Assembly: GCA_030686995.1 (NCBI GenBank)
Contig: CM060680.1
Coordinates: forward strand, 196,961,322-197,025,321
Reading direction: 5' to 3'
DNA length: 64,000 bases
Source of the DNA: Artemisia argyi
Lineage: Eukaryota; Streptophyta; Magnoliopsida; Asterales; Asteraceae
Shown: piece after piece, positions 9,935 to 22,000 of the stretch
Numbering within the stretch: the stretch's first letter is position 1
How the letters are laid out: the number at the start of each line of letters is the position of its first letter
Made by a program: the position numbers and the translations under genes
The notes under the pieces: model-generated
Databases searched by the model: none
What the model was told of the DNA's origin: nothing
What the model saw: the letters and a program-made list of their open reading frames with translations, nothing else

Positions 9935-11036
9935 CCTTATTAAAAATATTTAATCATAAATATTTTTAAATAACATTATTTCTTACGACGAATTACTATA
10001 TATCAAACACCGGTTCGTAACAACGATACAAATAACTACGTAAAGTTATTTGAAATATATTTAAGACACCCGAAACGGATATCACCGTACACGAGACATG
10101 TCACATGTCATTTACGACACGAATCTAAAACACCGATTACAATATATTTATAGGTCGCAAGTCGGAGGAATTTCATTGCTAGTAGTAGCAGTACACCGTC
10201 ACCTTTGAGCACCGTTGTGATTTACACACCTTTCAGGTGAGTTCATGGTCCCACATTTTTAATTGTTTTTAAACCCCGTGGGGAGATACATGCTATAAAA
10301 CGAACACAAGTATTTTTCTGTATGCTATTATCACCTGATATTGCCTAAGTTGACACCTGTGCTACAAGTCCCTCATATCACGAACCTTAATCACTTGCGA
10401 GTGAGCGCGAATATAGTTGATAGATCTATTGGAATGGCAGCCCGCCTCTGTCAAGGTGATCACTTGGCAGGAGGTGTGCTATATTCGAGGTATTATGGAA
10501 ATTTGGCACATTTCCTGTCACCGAGGGCCCCCTTGTCATTTACATCCGCTGTGGTGTAGATGATTGTTATTATCTTTATGATATGTCAAATCAATGTTAA
10601 GGCTTGCGTTTCGTGAGGCTTAGGAGCAATATTACACCCGATTTAGTCAAGACCTGTCTATCTTGGCTTGTTTATTTCAAATGCTTGACTTGTGTTCACA
10701 CTATTACTATTTAAACTACTATGGATTCACTCAACCTTTGTGTTGACTTTTTAAGCATGTTTATCTCAGGAAATTAGCAAGCATGGCGGCACGGAGCTGG
10801 CAAAGGGCACAGGACCTCCCTTTTGATTTCAATAATTATATCATTCTTTACAAACTCATCATCTCTTTCGTGAAACAATTAACATTTTGGAAGAATGTTT
10901 GTAACTCTGAATATTTGAGTTTTCATGGAATGATATTGACAATCTTTTGAATTGTTTTCTATGAGTATGACTGTGTACTAAACTGTAATGACCCCGATTA
11001 GACTTCCGCTGCTTAATCAAATTTCGGGGTGTTACA
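9844..11036 (+). repeat. 5' LTR of the Gypsy element, 5'-truncated at the TA microsatellite
   Basis: From the (TA)n block onward the sequence matches the last ~1.1 kb of the 3' LTR almost base for base and ends in GTTACA at 11036. The first ~2.1 kb expected from the 3' LTR (17759 to about 19820) is absent from the window. A TATAAAA box lies at 10294-10300. A 72-codon open frame at 10341-10559 is also present in the 3' LTR copy and has no recognised function. Confidence 0.9.
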
Positions 11037-11037
11037 G

Positions 11038-11056
11038 ATTGACATCAGAGCCATGG
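11038..11056 (+). other. Primer binding site
   Basis: The stretch attgacatcagagccatgg starts one base after the LTR. It resembles the usual plant initiator-methionine tRNA primer site (TGGTATCAGAGC), with two or three differences at its 5' side. Confidence 0.7.
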
Positions 11057-11251
11057 TTATAGAGAAGCAAATGATTTTTCAAAACATTGGACTATAACCT
11101 CACCAGATTTTTAAATAAACTATTTATCACCGAAGTGCCCTCCGTGCCAGCGCTTGCCAACGCTATGTTTTAAGGTTTGATTTTTAGCACCCGTTGCATT
11201 TAGCTCACTATGACACTATGATCACTGTGCATGTAGCATTATGTAGACTAA

Positions 11252-12793
11252 ATGACTTATATCACTGCTATTTTTGGGATATTACAGTACCATGTCGCCC
11301 CGGTTATTATTTTGTCCGACAGTGACGACGTCGTACCAGCATCATCCACTCACCCTACTATTGACTTATCTGACTATGACACCCATGACACCCGAGACAC
11401 CCATGATTCTGACCATGACACCCAACCTGTATCACCTGCTATACCATCTCCTGTTCCATCTGGAGACCCATCTGCTGACACTGAGCCCTTTGAGGAGGGT
11501 GAGGTTGCTTCTACACCCATTGATTCTTTTGCTATTCAGCCTCTTTTTCGTCCTGTTTGTGGACCCATGACACAGGGACAGTACCTTTATGACCAGTACC
11601 TGACATCTCAGCAGTTTCTTGCGGCTGATGATCGTCCTACACCACCTGCTAGTCACCACTCCGGTTCAGATGCTGATGACGAGTCTTCTGACTCCGATAC
11701 TTCTGACACTGCTGCTTCTATTCCACCATCATCCCCGCCTGCACTGATTCGTCGGCGCAAGCGAGTGAGGATTCTTGAGCCCTATGAGCCTGAGCCTTTC
11801 GGTGAGTTGTTTCGATACCATGAGGGAAACTATACCCGCAAATGCACGGCTCGGAAACGAGTCTGCTTTTTGCCTGCTTCTACTGATACACCACCTGTAC
11901 CTACACCTGTACCCACACCTGTATCATCACCCATATCCGTGCTACCACCTGTTTCTATGCCAGATTTGACACATGTGGCATCACCAGCACCCCCACCATC
12001 ACCTGTATCACCCCCACCTGAGCCACATCCTTACATGTTACCTACTTACACCGCACCCCACACCTCTGAGGCTTTACCACCCATGCCACCACCTACAGTT
12101 TTCTACTCTCAGACTACCACTGTACCGATACCATCACCTGCTACATCACCTGTACCATCACCTGCTCCCACCGAGACACCCACCTCACCTGGCATTCATA
12201 GATTGGTTGATGCTCGTCGATGGTCGTTTTTGTTAGACTACATTCGTAGATGGAGATTGGTTGAGGGATCGCCTAGGGCTGCTGAGCTTGGAGATGGCTC
12301 TTCAGCGGTGTTACCGGTCACTGGAGAGCCGATACACCATACTATCCCTCTTTTGGCTGCTAGATTGGTTAGACATGAGAGTCGTCTTGATGAGCTGTTG
12401 AGTGTTATTGAGGATATATCCTTGGAGAGGATAGAGTGTATGCAGGAGGAGGTCACGAACCTCGTGGTTCATAGGACAGCTTTAGAGATGGTATTTGAGA
12501 TGATGGGGACAGAGATCGAGGAGGCACAGGCTACCATCACTGACTTTGGTCATCGGCTAGATGTTCAGAGACACGAGATTGATGATTTGAGAGCGATTGC
12601 GGCCATCACACAGGAGATGATGGAGCATCAGGCACAGGAGTTAGTTGCATCTAGTTCTACCATCCATGCACTTTCAGCTACTATTGAGGAGATTCAGGCC
12701 CGTGAGAGATCCAGAGATATGGAGATGTTGGGGATGATCAGGATCATCAGAGAGCTAGAGAGGAGATCAGTAGGCGCACCTGGACCTTCATAG
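11252..12793 (+). CDS. Additional ORF of the Gypsy element, 513 aa, function unknown
   Basis: An uninterrupted frame lies between the PBS and gag, on the same strand as gag-pol but separated from it by 400 bp. Residues ~20-60 are Asp/Ser/His-rich (SDSDD, then repeated DTHD-type units). About 60-175 are acidic and Ser/Pro-rich, and about 170-200 hold a basic RRRKRVR patch. About 205-320 are very Pro/Ser/Thr-rich with repeated PVPTPV/SPVPSPAP units. About 325-510 are mostly Glu/Ile/Leu-rich with heptad-like spacing, consistent with coiled coil (ERIECMQEEV, RHEIDDL, MEMLGMIRIIRELERR). No zinc knuckle, protease or polymerase motif is present. Extra ORFs upstream of gag occur in some plant LTR elements, but this one resembles no family I can name. 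It is intact in a copy whose gag-pol is damaged. Confidence 0.75.
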   Translation: MTYITAIFGILQYHVAPVIILSDSDDVVPASSTHPTIDLSDYDTHDTRDTHDSDHDTQPVSPAIPSPVPSGDPSADTEPFEEGEVASTPIDSFAIQPLFRPVCGPMTQGQYLYDQYLTSQQFLAADDRPTPPASHHSGSDADDESSDSDTSDTAASIPPSSPPALIRRRKRVRILEPYEPEPFGELFRYHEGNYTRKCTARKRVCFLPASTDTPPVPTPVPTPVSSPISVLPPVSMPDLTHVASPAPPPSPVSPPPEPHPYMLPTYTAPHTSEALPPMPPPTVFYSQTTTVPIPSPATSPVPSPAPTETPTSPGIHRLVDARRWSFLLDYIRRWRLVEGSPRAAELGDGSSAVLPVTGEPIHHTIPLLAARLVRHESRLDELLSVIEDISLERIECMQEEVTNLVVHRTALEMVFEMMGTEIEEAQATITDFGHRLDVQRHEIDDLRAIAAITQEMMEHQAQELVASSSTIHALSATIEEIQARERSRDMEMLGMIRIIRELERRSVGAPGPS

Positions 12794-13193
12794 ATCTATG
12801 ACATATCATTACTTACAGAGACATCTTAACTTGCCGCCTGTGGCATTAATAATTGTTGTATCTTATTGTTTTGTAACAATGAATTCAAAAATTATTAAAA
12901 CTTTATGTTGGTTACGATTGTAACGTATTGATATTGATTTATGATGTTCTAGTTGTCTGATCTTTCCTTTTTATTATGCTCCCATATTGAGATTCATTAT
13001 AATTTCCATGTGTGTTGTTACATGTCGTGATGTTTATTTATGAATGATATGGTTTATGTTGATGTATGTATTTATGGTGTGGTTGTGATATGTACTTTGT
13101 GATGATCTCGACTATTATGAGTTTGGTTACACTATTGCTCTTGTTTTTGATGTTTGGAATTTGTACTTATGCACTTGCGATTTTGATAGAATT
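12794..13193 (+). other. Non-coding spacer between the extra ORF and gag
   Basis: T/G-rich sequence with no ORF or clear signal. It may hold a promoter or splice site for gag expression, but none can be shown. Confidence 0.5.
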
Positions 13194-16100
13194 ATGGCCC
13201 CAAGGAAAACCGCTACTGCTACCTCGTCACCCGCTATGACCCAGGCTGCTATCAGAAAGTTGGTTGCCGACAGTGTTGCTGCAGCTTTAGAAGAGCAAGC
13301 TGCTACAATGGCACGAACTAGTAGCAATAACCGAGCCACTGCTGAGAGCGAGTCCGCTGTGACTCGAAAGTGCACCTATAAGGATTTCATTGCTTGTAAA
13401 CCATCTCACTTCAAAGGAACTGAAGGAGTAACAGAGCTTGCTCGATGGTTCGAGTGAACTGAGACTGTGTTTGTGAGGAGCGGTTGTGCCGCGGAAAGCC
13501 GAGTCTCGTTTGCTACTGGAACATTGTTGGAAGACGCGTTGTCTTGGTGGAATGCAACTGCTCAGAAGATAGGTGTGGAAGAGGCCTATCAGATTACCTG
13601 GGCTGACTTTAAGGAGAAGATGTTGAAGAAGTTCTGCCCTAGAGGTGAGATCAAGAAGTTAGAAGATGAGTTTCACACGTTGGTTGTGAAAGGAAATGAT
13701 CTCAGGGCTTACGATAGGAGATTTCAGGAACTTGCTACACTTTGCCCTTCTAAGGTTCCCGATTTGGAAAAGTTGTTGGAAAGGTACATTGAAGGATTAC
13801 CCATGAGCATTGAGGGAAACGTCACCTCGTCTAAGCCTCAATCTTTGGATGAAGCAATGTCCATTGCCCAAAGACTGCTAGACCAGGAGATTAAGCGTAA
13901 CTCTGCTCAGGGGAACAACGATCACAAAAGGAAGTTTGATGATCGAAGGACAAACAACAACAACAGCAATCACAACAGCAACAACAACAACGGCAACAAC
14001 AACCGAAACCCCAACCGTAACTATCAACATGACAGAAACACCCACCACAACCAACAGAACCGACGACAGGAAGCTGTCAGAGCTTATGTCGCTGCACCAG
14101 TTAAGGATGCTAGGTATGCTGGACCTCTTCCATTTTGTGACAAGTTTAAGATGCATCACAATGGACCCTGCTATGCTAAGTGCGGGAAGTGTTCAAGGGT
14201 TGGACATAAGACACAAGATTGCAAGGCGACAGGAGCCAACTTGCAACCCGTGGCTGTAGTATGCCATGCTTGTGGAGAGAAAGGACACTACAGGCGTCAG
14301 TGCCCTAACAAGGATAACAATGCACGTGGAAGAGCGTACGTGCTGGGAGATGGAAATGTCCAACAAGATCCGAACGTAGTTACGGGTACGTTCTTTCTAA
14401 ACAACCGCCTCGTTAAAGTTTTATTTGATTCCAGAGCCAATCAAAGTTTCGTATCTATTTCGCTTGCACCCCTGCTTAATATTACACCCACCCAACTAGA
14501 CACCACGTATGAGATTGAACTAGCTGATAGGAAGCTAGTGAGCATTAACACTATACTCCGAGGTTGCACCTTACGACTACTAGACACCCCATTTGACATT
14601 GACCTTATGCCTATTAGACTCGGTAGTTTCGACGTCGTTGTAGAAATGGATTGGTTATCCGAGAACCGCGCTAAGATCATTTGTGACGAAAAGGTCGTTC
14701 ACATTCCACTAAATAACGAAACCCTGGTTGTTCGCGGAGAGCGAAGTAAAACACGTTTGAGCGTCATTTCCTGCGTCAAGGTTGTGAAGTACATCAAACG
14801 AGGATGTCAAGTGTTTTTAGCTCAAGTCACCGAGAAAAATTCGGAAGAGAAGCGACTCGAGGATGTGCCAGTAGTCAGGAACTTTCCAGAAGTTTTCCCT
14901 GAGGACTTGCCTGGCCTTCCACCAACTCGTCAAGTGGAATTTCAAATTGACTTGATACCAGGAGCCGCACTCGTAGCACGAGCACCCTATAGGCTTGCAC
15001 CGTCGGAAATGAAGGAGTTATCTGAACAATTGGAGGAATTGTCGGATAAAGGATTTATTCGCCCTAGTTCATCACCGTGGGGAGCCCCGGTGTTGTTTGT
15101 AAAGAAGAAGGACGGAACCTTCAGAATGTGTATCGATTATCGTGAGTTGAACAAGCTAACGATTAAGAATCGATATCCGTTGCCAAGGATTGATGATTTG
15201 TTTGATCAACTGCAAGGATCGAGTGTCTACTCGAAGATTGATTTGAGATCGGGTTATCACCAACTGAGAGTTAGGGAAGAAGACATCCCTAAGACGGCTT
15301 TTAGGACAAGATACGGTCACTACGAATTCCAAGTAATGCCATTCGGTCTAACAAATGCACCCGCTGTATTTATGGACTTAATGAACCGAGTGTGCAAACC
15401 CTATTTGGATAAGTTTGTGATTGTATTCATTGATGATATCCTTATTTATTCGCGTAGTAAGGAAGAGCACGCAGAACACTTGAAGGCGATACTAACACTG
15501 CTCAGAGAAGAGAAATTATACGCCAAATTTTCCAAGTGCGATTTTTGGATTGAGAAAGTACAATTTCTCGGGCATGTTATTGACAGTAAGGGTATTCATG
15601 TTGATCCCGCCAAGATCGAAGCTGTTAAAAATTGGGCGTCACGTACGAGTCCTACCGAGATACGCCAATTTTTAGGTCTTGCCGGATACTACCGGAGATT
15701 TATTGAAGGTTTTTCAAGGATTGCTAAACCTTTGACTGAATTAACACAAAAGAAGAAGAAGTTTGAATGGGGAGAAGAACAAGAATCGGCATTTCAGTTT
15801 TTGAAGCAGAAGCTTTGTGAAGCACCGATATTAGCACTACCCGAAGGAAGTGAGGACTTCGTGGTATATTGTGACGCATCAATCCAAGGTTTGGGTGCCG
15901 TATTGATGCAAAGACTTAAGGTAATCGCTTACGCTTCTAGACAACTTAAACCCCACGAGGAGAACTACACTACTCATGATCTAGAATTAGGAGCGGTAGT
16001 ATTCGCTCTGAAGATCTGGAGACACTACCGATATGGAACCAAGTGTACGGTTTTCACCGATCACAAGAGTCTTCAGCACATTTTAGATCAAAAGGAGTTA

Positions 16101-17747
16101 AACATGAGGCAACGTCGATGGCTAGAATTGCTAAGTGACTATGATTGTGAGATCCGTTATCACCCGGGGAAGGCAAACGTTGTAGCAGATGCCTTGAGTC
16201 GAAAGGAACGACTTAGACCCCTCAGAGTTAGGTCATTGGGTATGACAATTAGATCACCACTGCCGTCTCAAATTCTTGAAGTTCAAACTGAGGCCCTTAA
16301 GGAAGAGAATAGACCGCACGAGAAGATTTACGGCATGCCAGAAAGCACGAATGGATTTGTCAAGAAACCAGATGGAAGGCTGTGTTTCAAGGACAGAAGT
16401 TGGATTCCATTGTATGGAGGAATACGAGACCTCATCATGCACGAGTCTCATAAGTCTAAATATTCCATTCATCCTGGTTCAGATAAGATGTATCAAGATT
16501 TAAAGAAGTTGTATTGGTGGCCAAACATGAAAGCTGACATTGCAGAGTATGTCGGTAAGTGTTTGACCTGCTCAAAAGTAAAGGCTGAACATCAAAAACC
16601 ATCCGGTCTTTTGGTTCAACCCGAGCTACCAATGTGGAAATGGGAAAGGATTACAATGGACTTCATTACGAAATTACCCAAGACATCAAGTGGGTTGGAC
16701 ACAATATGGGTTATTGTCGATCGTCTCACGAAGTCAGCACACTTCTTACCGATCAAAGAGACTGATGATATGGATGTTCTTGCACGTTTGTATCTTAAGG
16801 AGATAGTTTCCCGGCATAGAGTGCCGATTTCTATTATCTCCGACCGAGACAGCCGTTTCACGTCTAACTTTTGGCGATCTTTACAGAAAGCCTTGGGAAC
16901 TAAGTTAGATATGAGTACAGCTTACCATCCACAGACTGATGGTCAAAGTGAAAGGACTATACAAACCTTAGAAGACATGCTTAGGGCATGTGTGATTGAT
17001 TTTGGAAAAGGCTGGGATAGACACCTACCGTTAGCAGAGTTTTCATATAACAACAGTTATCACGCTAGCATTAAGGCAGCACCGTTTGAAGCACTTTATG
17101 GAAGAAAGTGTAGATCACCAGTTTGTTGGGCTGAGATTGGAGATGTACAACTCTCAGGTCCCGAGTTGATTCTTGAAACCACTGAGAAAATAGTAAAGAT
17201 TAGACAACGATTACAAGCCGCTAGGGATCGGCAAAAGAGTTATGCCGATGTGCGAAGGAAACCGATAGAGTTTCAAGTTGGAGACAAGGTCATGCTTAAG
17301 GTATCACCTTGGAAAGGAATGATTAGGTTTGGAAAACGTGGGAAGTTAAACCCAAGATACGTTGGACCCTTCGAGATCATTGAAAGGATCGGTCCCGTGG
17401 CATACAAACTAGAACTACCTGAGGAACTCAGTAGAGTACACAACACCTTCCACGTGTCAAATTTGCAGAAGTGTTTATCGGATGAAACACTTGTGATTCC
17501 ATTGAAAGAGATCAGAATCGATGATAAGTTGCACTTTATTGAGGAACCCGTTGAGATTATGGACAGGGAGGTCAAACGACTTAAGCATAGTCGCATTCCC
17601 ATTGTTAAGGTCAGATGGAACTCTAAGAGAGGACCCGAGTACACCTGGGAGCGTGAGGATCAAATGCGTGCCAAATACCCACAACTATTTGATGAGACAA
17701 CCCCGAGCACCGATTCAACTTTGGATTCCGGGACGAATCCAATCTAA
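13194..17747 (+). pseudogene. Gypsy gag-pol polyprotein, interrupted by one nonsense codon
   Basis: The frame opens at ATG 13194 (MAPRKTATATSS) and runs in one register to 17747, nominally 1517 residues. It is broken only by TGA at 13455-13457 within gag (FE*TE). Domains in order: gag; two CCHC knuckles at residues ~328-375 ([28 protein letters not shown]); aspartic protease at ~410, where the usual DSG reads DSR; RT with FIDD near 745; RNase H (YCDAS near 892); integrase with a His/Cys zinc region and the DD35E residues (MDFIT, SDRDSRF, a Glu after DGQS); and a C-terminal chromodomain-like segment ([16 protein letters not shown]). A second odd site is EMDW where GMDW is usual. Both protease-region changes are Gly codons altered by G-to-A, and the gag stop could be CGA-to-TGA. 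That is consistent with deamination decay. The remaining enzymatic motifs look intact. Confidence 0.93.
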
Positions 17748-17758
17748 CGGGTGGGTAC
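17747..17758 (+). other. Polypurine tract
   Basis: Purine-rich acgggtgggtac lies directly before the 3' LTR TGTAA start, in the position of the plus-strand primer. Confidence 0.6.
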
Positions 17759-18030
17759 TGTAATACACCGTAAAATCCCAGGTCATTTATTAACGCTAAT
17801 TACCAACATTATTCTAAACTAAGCCATTTTTGCGGGCTAATTTGAATTTTTTTTACATGAGACACTGTTTGTTTGGACACCCGATTGTTTTGAACACTGT
17901 TGGTTTAACACCCGATTATGCTTTGCCACCCGATATCACCCGAATGTCACTCTTGAATGTCACCCAATGAGGTTAAGCACCGGTAACTCCCACTTGCGAC
18001 CCGACACCCATTTGAACACCGAGAAATTAT

Positions 18031-18122
<92 letters not shown>

Positions 18123-19816
18123 TATCACAATTATTATTACAAGTATATATATTTACCCCATTTAAATACTTATGGTTATCACGAACCGACACCGAAATTA
18201 ATATCACAATTCTACGAACACCGACACCCCGATATTTTGGGCCGGATCACCATCACCAAGCCCACACGGCTTATATTTCTTTTTCACTTGGGCCGAAGGT
18301 TAACACAAAGCCCATCACACAAAGTCTTTTATACCTTACCTTGGGTCGAACCTTTGCAAAGCCCAATGGCTATGAATTGTTGCTTCGTATACTTACTAAA
18401 CGAGAACCAAACCTCTTGCAATATATCGGTGCACACGTTTACATATTTACTTGTTCCCCTCAAACTTGACAATCTCATGCCATGTCTTTTGACTTTGAAC
18501 CACTCGACAATGAGCCACCAAATGAGAGCCGCTCGACATTTGGATAAACCCATTACACGCCCAAACACTTAAACCTTTGGATCGTATGTCTCTTGAGCTC
18601 CTAACACAAACTATAAACAAAGATTATTGGTACCATTTATGCCTAAAAGCCTCTAACACCTAGGTTGACAAACACTCGTAGCCTCCAAACCATGTACAAT
18701 TCGACAAGACTAGATAATGGGAGCCAAGACAAGATTGTCGAATGAGATTAGACCACTCGGTTTGTGTTGCAATCTTGGGGACATCGAACCACCCATGGAC
18801 TTGCTATATAAATCACATTAAATGCTACAAAACTCACACACTCCCAATTCCACAAAAATTCTAAGTCTGACATCCTATTGCTTCGTTGGTGTTGCTGTCG
18901 AGAAGAAACAAGGAGGAAACGAGCTAAGGCTTTGGGTTTGAACGAGCTGGACAACTATTGGGTTAAAGGGTTCCTAAGACGAGAAGAGGGTACCCCGTTT
19001 GCTCATTCACTTGTCTCGTATCCCACTAAGTCGTCACCACCTTTTGGTGATTGTATGTCTTCGTATCCTATTTCATTTTTCCTACTCTAGTCTCATGTTT
19101 ATCACAAAAAAGTCTCATGCACGCAACACATGTATAATTTTTAGTATAAGTCTTTGCTACGCTAAAACTTTCACCACTCGCCTCGACACCCCCTAGAAAT
19201 GCCCTCGCCATTTTGTTTCTACACGTGCGACCCACTTATATTTTTCGATCACCTAAATCTACGACTCACCCACAATCGAATTAACCCAACATGCACAACT
19301 CACTCGACTTTTTGACACGAAAACTAGACCCAAATCTAATGCTAGTCGAACGAGTTTTAAAACAAAGAAACACCCACTTTGGGCCTTTACCGGGCTAACG
19401 AGCCCAAACAGTTTTCCTTATGAAATTTTTGATTTGAAAACTTAAGATTTTCGAATAATATTTGATTTATAAAAACTGATTTTTACAAATGTTAAAAGAT
19501 AAAAATGGTAACTTTTATAAAAATAAAAGTTAACTTTTTCGAAAACTAGATTTTGGACTATTTTTGCAAAAGTCCCACGTTAAGGGACTAAATGTGACAA
19601 AACATGAAAACTTTCGAACCATTTTTGGAAACTGTCGATTTGAATTAAATGAAGGGTATAAACCGTAATTTTCCAAAGTTTGGGGAACAAAATGTAAAAA
19701 GTACAAAAAGGACCATATTGTGATTATTATTAACCAAAGGGTAAAAAGTGTAAATTTGGTAAAGTTAAAGGTTGAATTGTGACAAGGCATATTCTTATAA
19801 CCAATTACTTCATATA

Positions 19817-19885
<69 letters not shown>

Positions 19886-21020
19886 CTTTAACCTTAATAT
19901 ATATATATATATATATAACCTTATTAAAAATATTTAATCATAAATATTTTTAAATAACATTATTTCTTACGACGAGTTACTGTTTATCAAACACCGGTTC
20001 GTAACAACGATACAAATAACTACGTAAAGTTATTTGAAATATATTTAAGACACCCGAAACGGATATCACCGTACACGAGACATGTCACATGTCATTTACG
20101 ACACGAATCTAAAACACCGATTACAATATATTTATAGGTCGCAAGTCGGAGGAATTTCATTGCTAGTAGTAGCAGTACACCGTCACCTTTGAGCACCGTT
20201 GTGATTTACACACCTTTCAGATGAGTTCATGGTCCCACATTTTTAATTGTTTTCAAACCCCGTGGGGAGATACATGCTATAAAACGAACACAAGTATTTT
20301 TCTGTATGCTATTATCACCTGATATTGCCTAAGTTGACACCTGTGCTACAAGTCCCTCATAACACGAACCTTAATCACTTGCGAGTGAGCGCGAATATAG
20401 TTGATAGATCTATTGGAATGGCAGCCCGCCTCTGTCAAGGTGATCACTTGGCAGGAGGTGTGCTATATTCGAGGTATTATGGAAATTTGGCACATTTCCT
20501 GTCACCGAGGGCCCCCTTGTCATTTACATCCGCTGTGGTGTAGATGATTGTTATTATCTTTATGATATGTCAAATCAATGTTAAGGCTTGCGTTTCGTGA
20601 GGCTTAGGAGCAATATTACACCCGATTTAGTCAAGACCTGTCTATCTTGGCTTGTTTATTTCAAATGTTTGACTTGTGTTCACACTATTACTATTTAAAC
20701 TACTATGGATTCACTCAACCTTTGTGTTGACTTTTTAAGCATGTTTATCTCAGGAAATTAGCAAGCATGGCGGCACGGAGCTGACAAAGGGCACAGGACC
20801 TCCCTTTTGATTTCAATAATTATATCATTCTTTACAAACTCATCATCTCTTTCGTGAAACAATTAACATTTTGGAAGAATGTTTGTAACTCTGAATATTT
20901 GAGTTTTCATGGAATGATATTGACAATCTTTTGAATTGTTTTCTATGAGTATGACTGTGTACTAAACTGTAATGACCCCGATTAGACTTCCGCTGCTTAA
21001 TCAAATTTTGGGGTGTTACA
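17759..21020 (+). repeat. 3' LTR of the Gypsy element, 3262 bp
   Basis: It begins TGTAATACACCG and ends GGGGTGTTACA, giving 5-bp TGTAA/TTACA terminal inverted repeats. It contains TA arrays at about 18034-18119 and 19820-19881. A TATAAAA box lies at 20278-20284, and the 72-codon frame shared with the 5' LTR is at 20325-20543. The interior up to 19800 holds no recognisable gene; long open frames over the TA arrays are low-complexity artefacts. The following bases are GTTAT, but the matching target duplication cannot be checked because the left end is lost. Confidence 0.9.
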
Positions 21021-22000
21021 GTTATGTTTAGGCACTTCTTCGGACTCGGCTCGTTGTAATTCAACGAAGGGATGATTGTCATCGGGATCATCATCTCTTT
21101 GTCGTGGATAAGATTTTGAGGAGAACTCCAAATACATAGCATTGATTTCATTGAAATTTTGGACAATAAACTGCATTATTGGATCGTCAATGTCACGTAA
21201 TGGTTGGCTTCCAATAGGTTTGTGTTGTTGGGTGATGCTAGGATCAACCAAAAGAATGTGCTTATTGGGTTTAGAAGCACTTGCTCCAACCCCCGGATGT
21301 ATGAGATGTGTTACAGATTCATTCTCTCCTGCCATCTTGATAGTGACTTGATGTTCTTTATGGATTTTTGATCGGGTCTCACGGATGGCACCAATTGATG
21401 ATACATTGATTCACGGGTCTAGATGTTGAGCCTTGATTACCTAACACGTGGACCTGTATATCTGTATCACTCAAGAAACAAGAGATATCGTTAGAATGTA
21501 TACGGGACTCACTCCCCATAGTATACTCCGGCGATCAAGTCAGATGTGAAAATGCTACACGATGCAATATGATATAAATCGTAGTAGAGAGGGAAGTAAT
21601 AGTAGTAGTGCGTGTGTTTTTGATGATCTCTTTGTATAATGGAAGCATGCTATTTATACTAAACAAACTATGCATACCTGCTATTGTAAATGTATGTACA
21701 ACGTTTACCAAATGTCCTTTCTATATATGAAGTGTGCGTATTTGCACGTTATCTTTGCATGAAGTGTGTGTACTTGCTTATTACAAACTCTCTTTGATAT
21801 CTTTATAAGATACATATACATATAATATTCAAGATATGTCTTCTACAGGAAATATGTGTATATGCTAGCTTGCATATGTGTGTACAACCATTCCACCCAT
21901 GAGATCTTTTCGAAGTGCATATCTTCAGCTAACACATATCCACATTAAAATATTTGAGGAGAGTCTTGCATTAAAATATACAAATGGTGTATGCCCATCA
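21021..22000 (-). mobile_element. Truncated LTR retroelement: one LTR, PBS and start of an internal ORF
   Basis: On the minus strand an LTR of about 605 bp (22000 to 21396, TGATG...CATCA) is followed by a tRNA-primer-like stretch (attggtgccatccgtgagac). Then comes an ATG frame from 21335 (MAGENESVTHLIHPGVGAS) that resembles the beginning of a gag-type ORF. The frame is cut at 21021, where the Gypsy 3' LTR begins; its last codons are read from that LTR. The Gypsy element therefore inserted into this older element. The TTGGTGCC-type PBS recalls Tat/Athila-related Gypsy elements, but lineage is not certain. Confidence 0.65.

Larger units (their letters stand above)
9844..21020 (+). mobile_element. 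Ty3/Gypsy retrotransposon, Tekay/Del-type chromovirus
   Basis: Order: partial 5' LTR, PBS, an extra ORF, gag-pol with C-terminal chromodomain-like region, polypurine tract, complete 3' LTR. LTR ends are TGTAA...TTACA. PR-RT-RNaseH-IN order, a chromodomain-like tail and LTRs over 3 kb fit the Tekay (Del) chromovirus clade. The 5' LTR lacks its first ~2.1 kb: homology to the 3' LTR begins exactly in the TA microsatellite next to the Helitron end. Shared LTR sequence (about 9934-11036 versus 19917-21020) shows about nine substitutions in ~1.1 kb, so the insertion is young. Coding sequence nevertheless carries a nonsense codon in gag and a protease active-site change, so this copy is not autonomous. 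Confidence 0.93.

Noticed and set aside
9651..9953. 100-codon open frame running into the TA repeat
   Set aside because: Its C-terminal half is only a translated TA microsatellite (alternating Tyr-Ile), and its start lies in Helitron end sequence.
11432..12456. Minus-strand and alternate-frame ORFs over the Gypsy extra ORF
   Set aside because: They are shadows of the 513-codon frame, whose composition and length are far more coding-like.
13878..17684. Several 69-123 codon frames opposite gag-pol
   Set aside because: Antisense to conserved RT/IN/RNase H domains; no independent signal.
17967..18572. 201-codon frame in the 3' LTR
   Set aside because: Contains a long Tyr-Ile run from a TA array and has no conserved features; it is a chance frame in the LTR.
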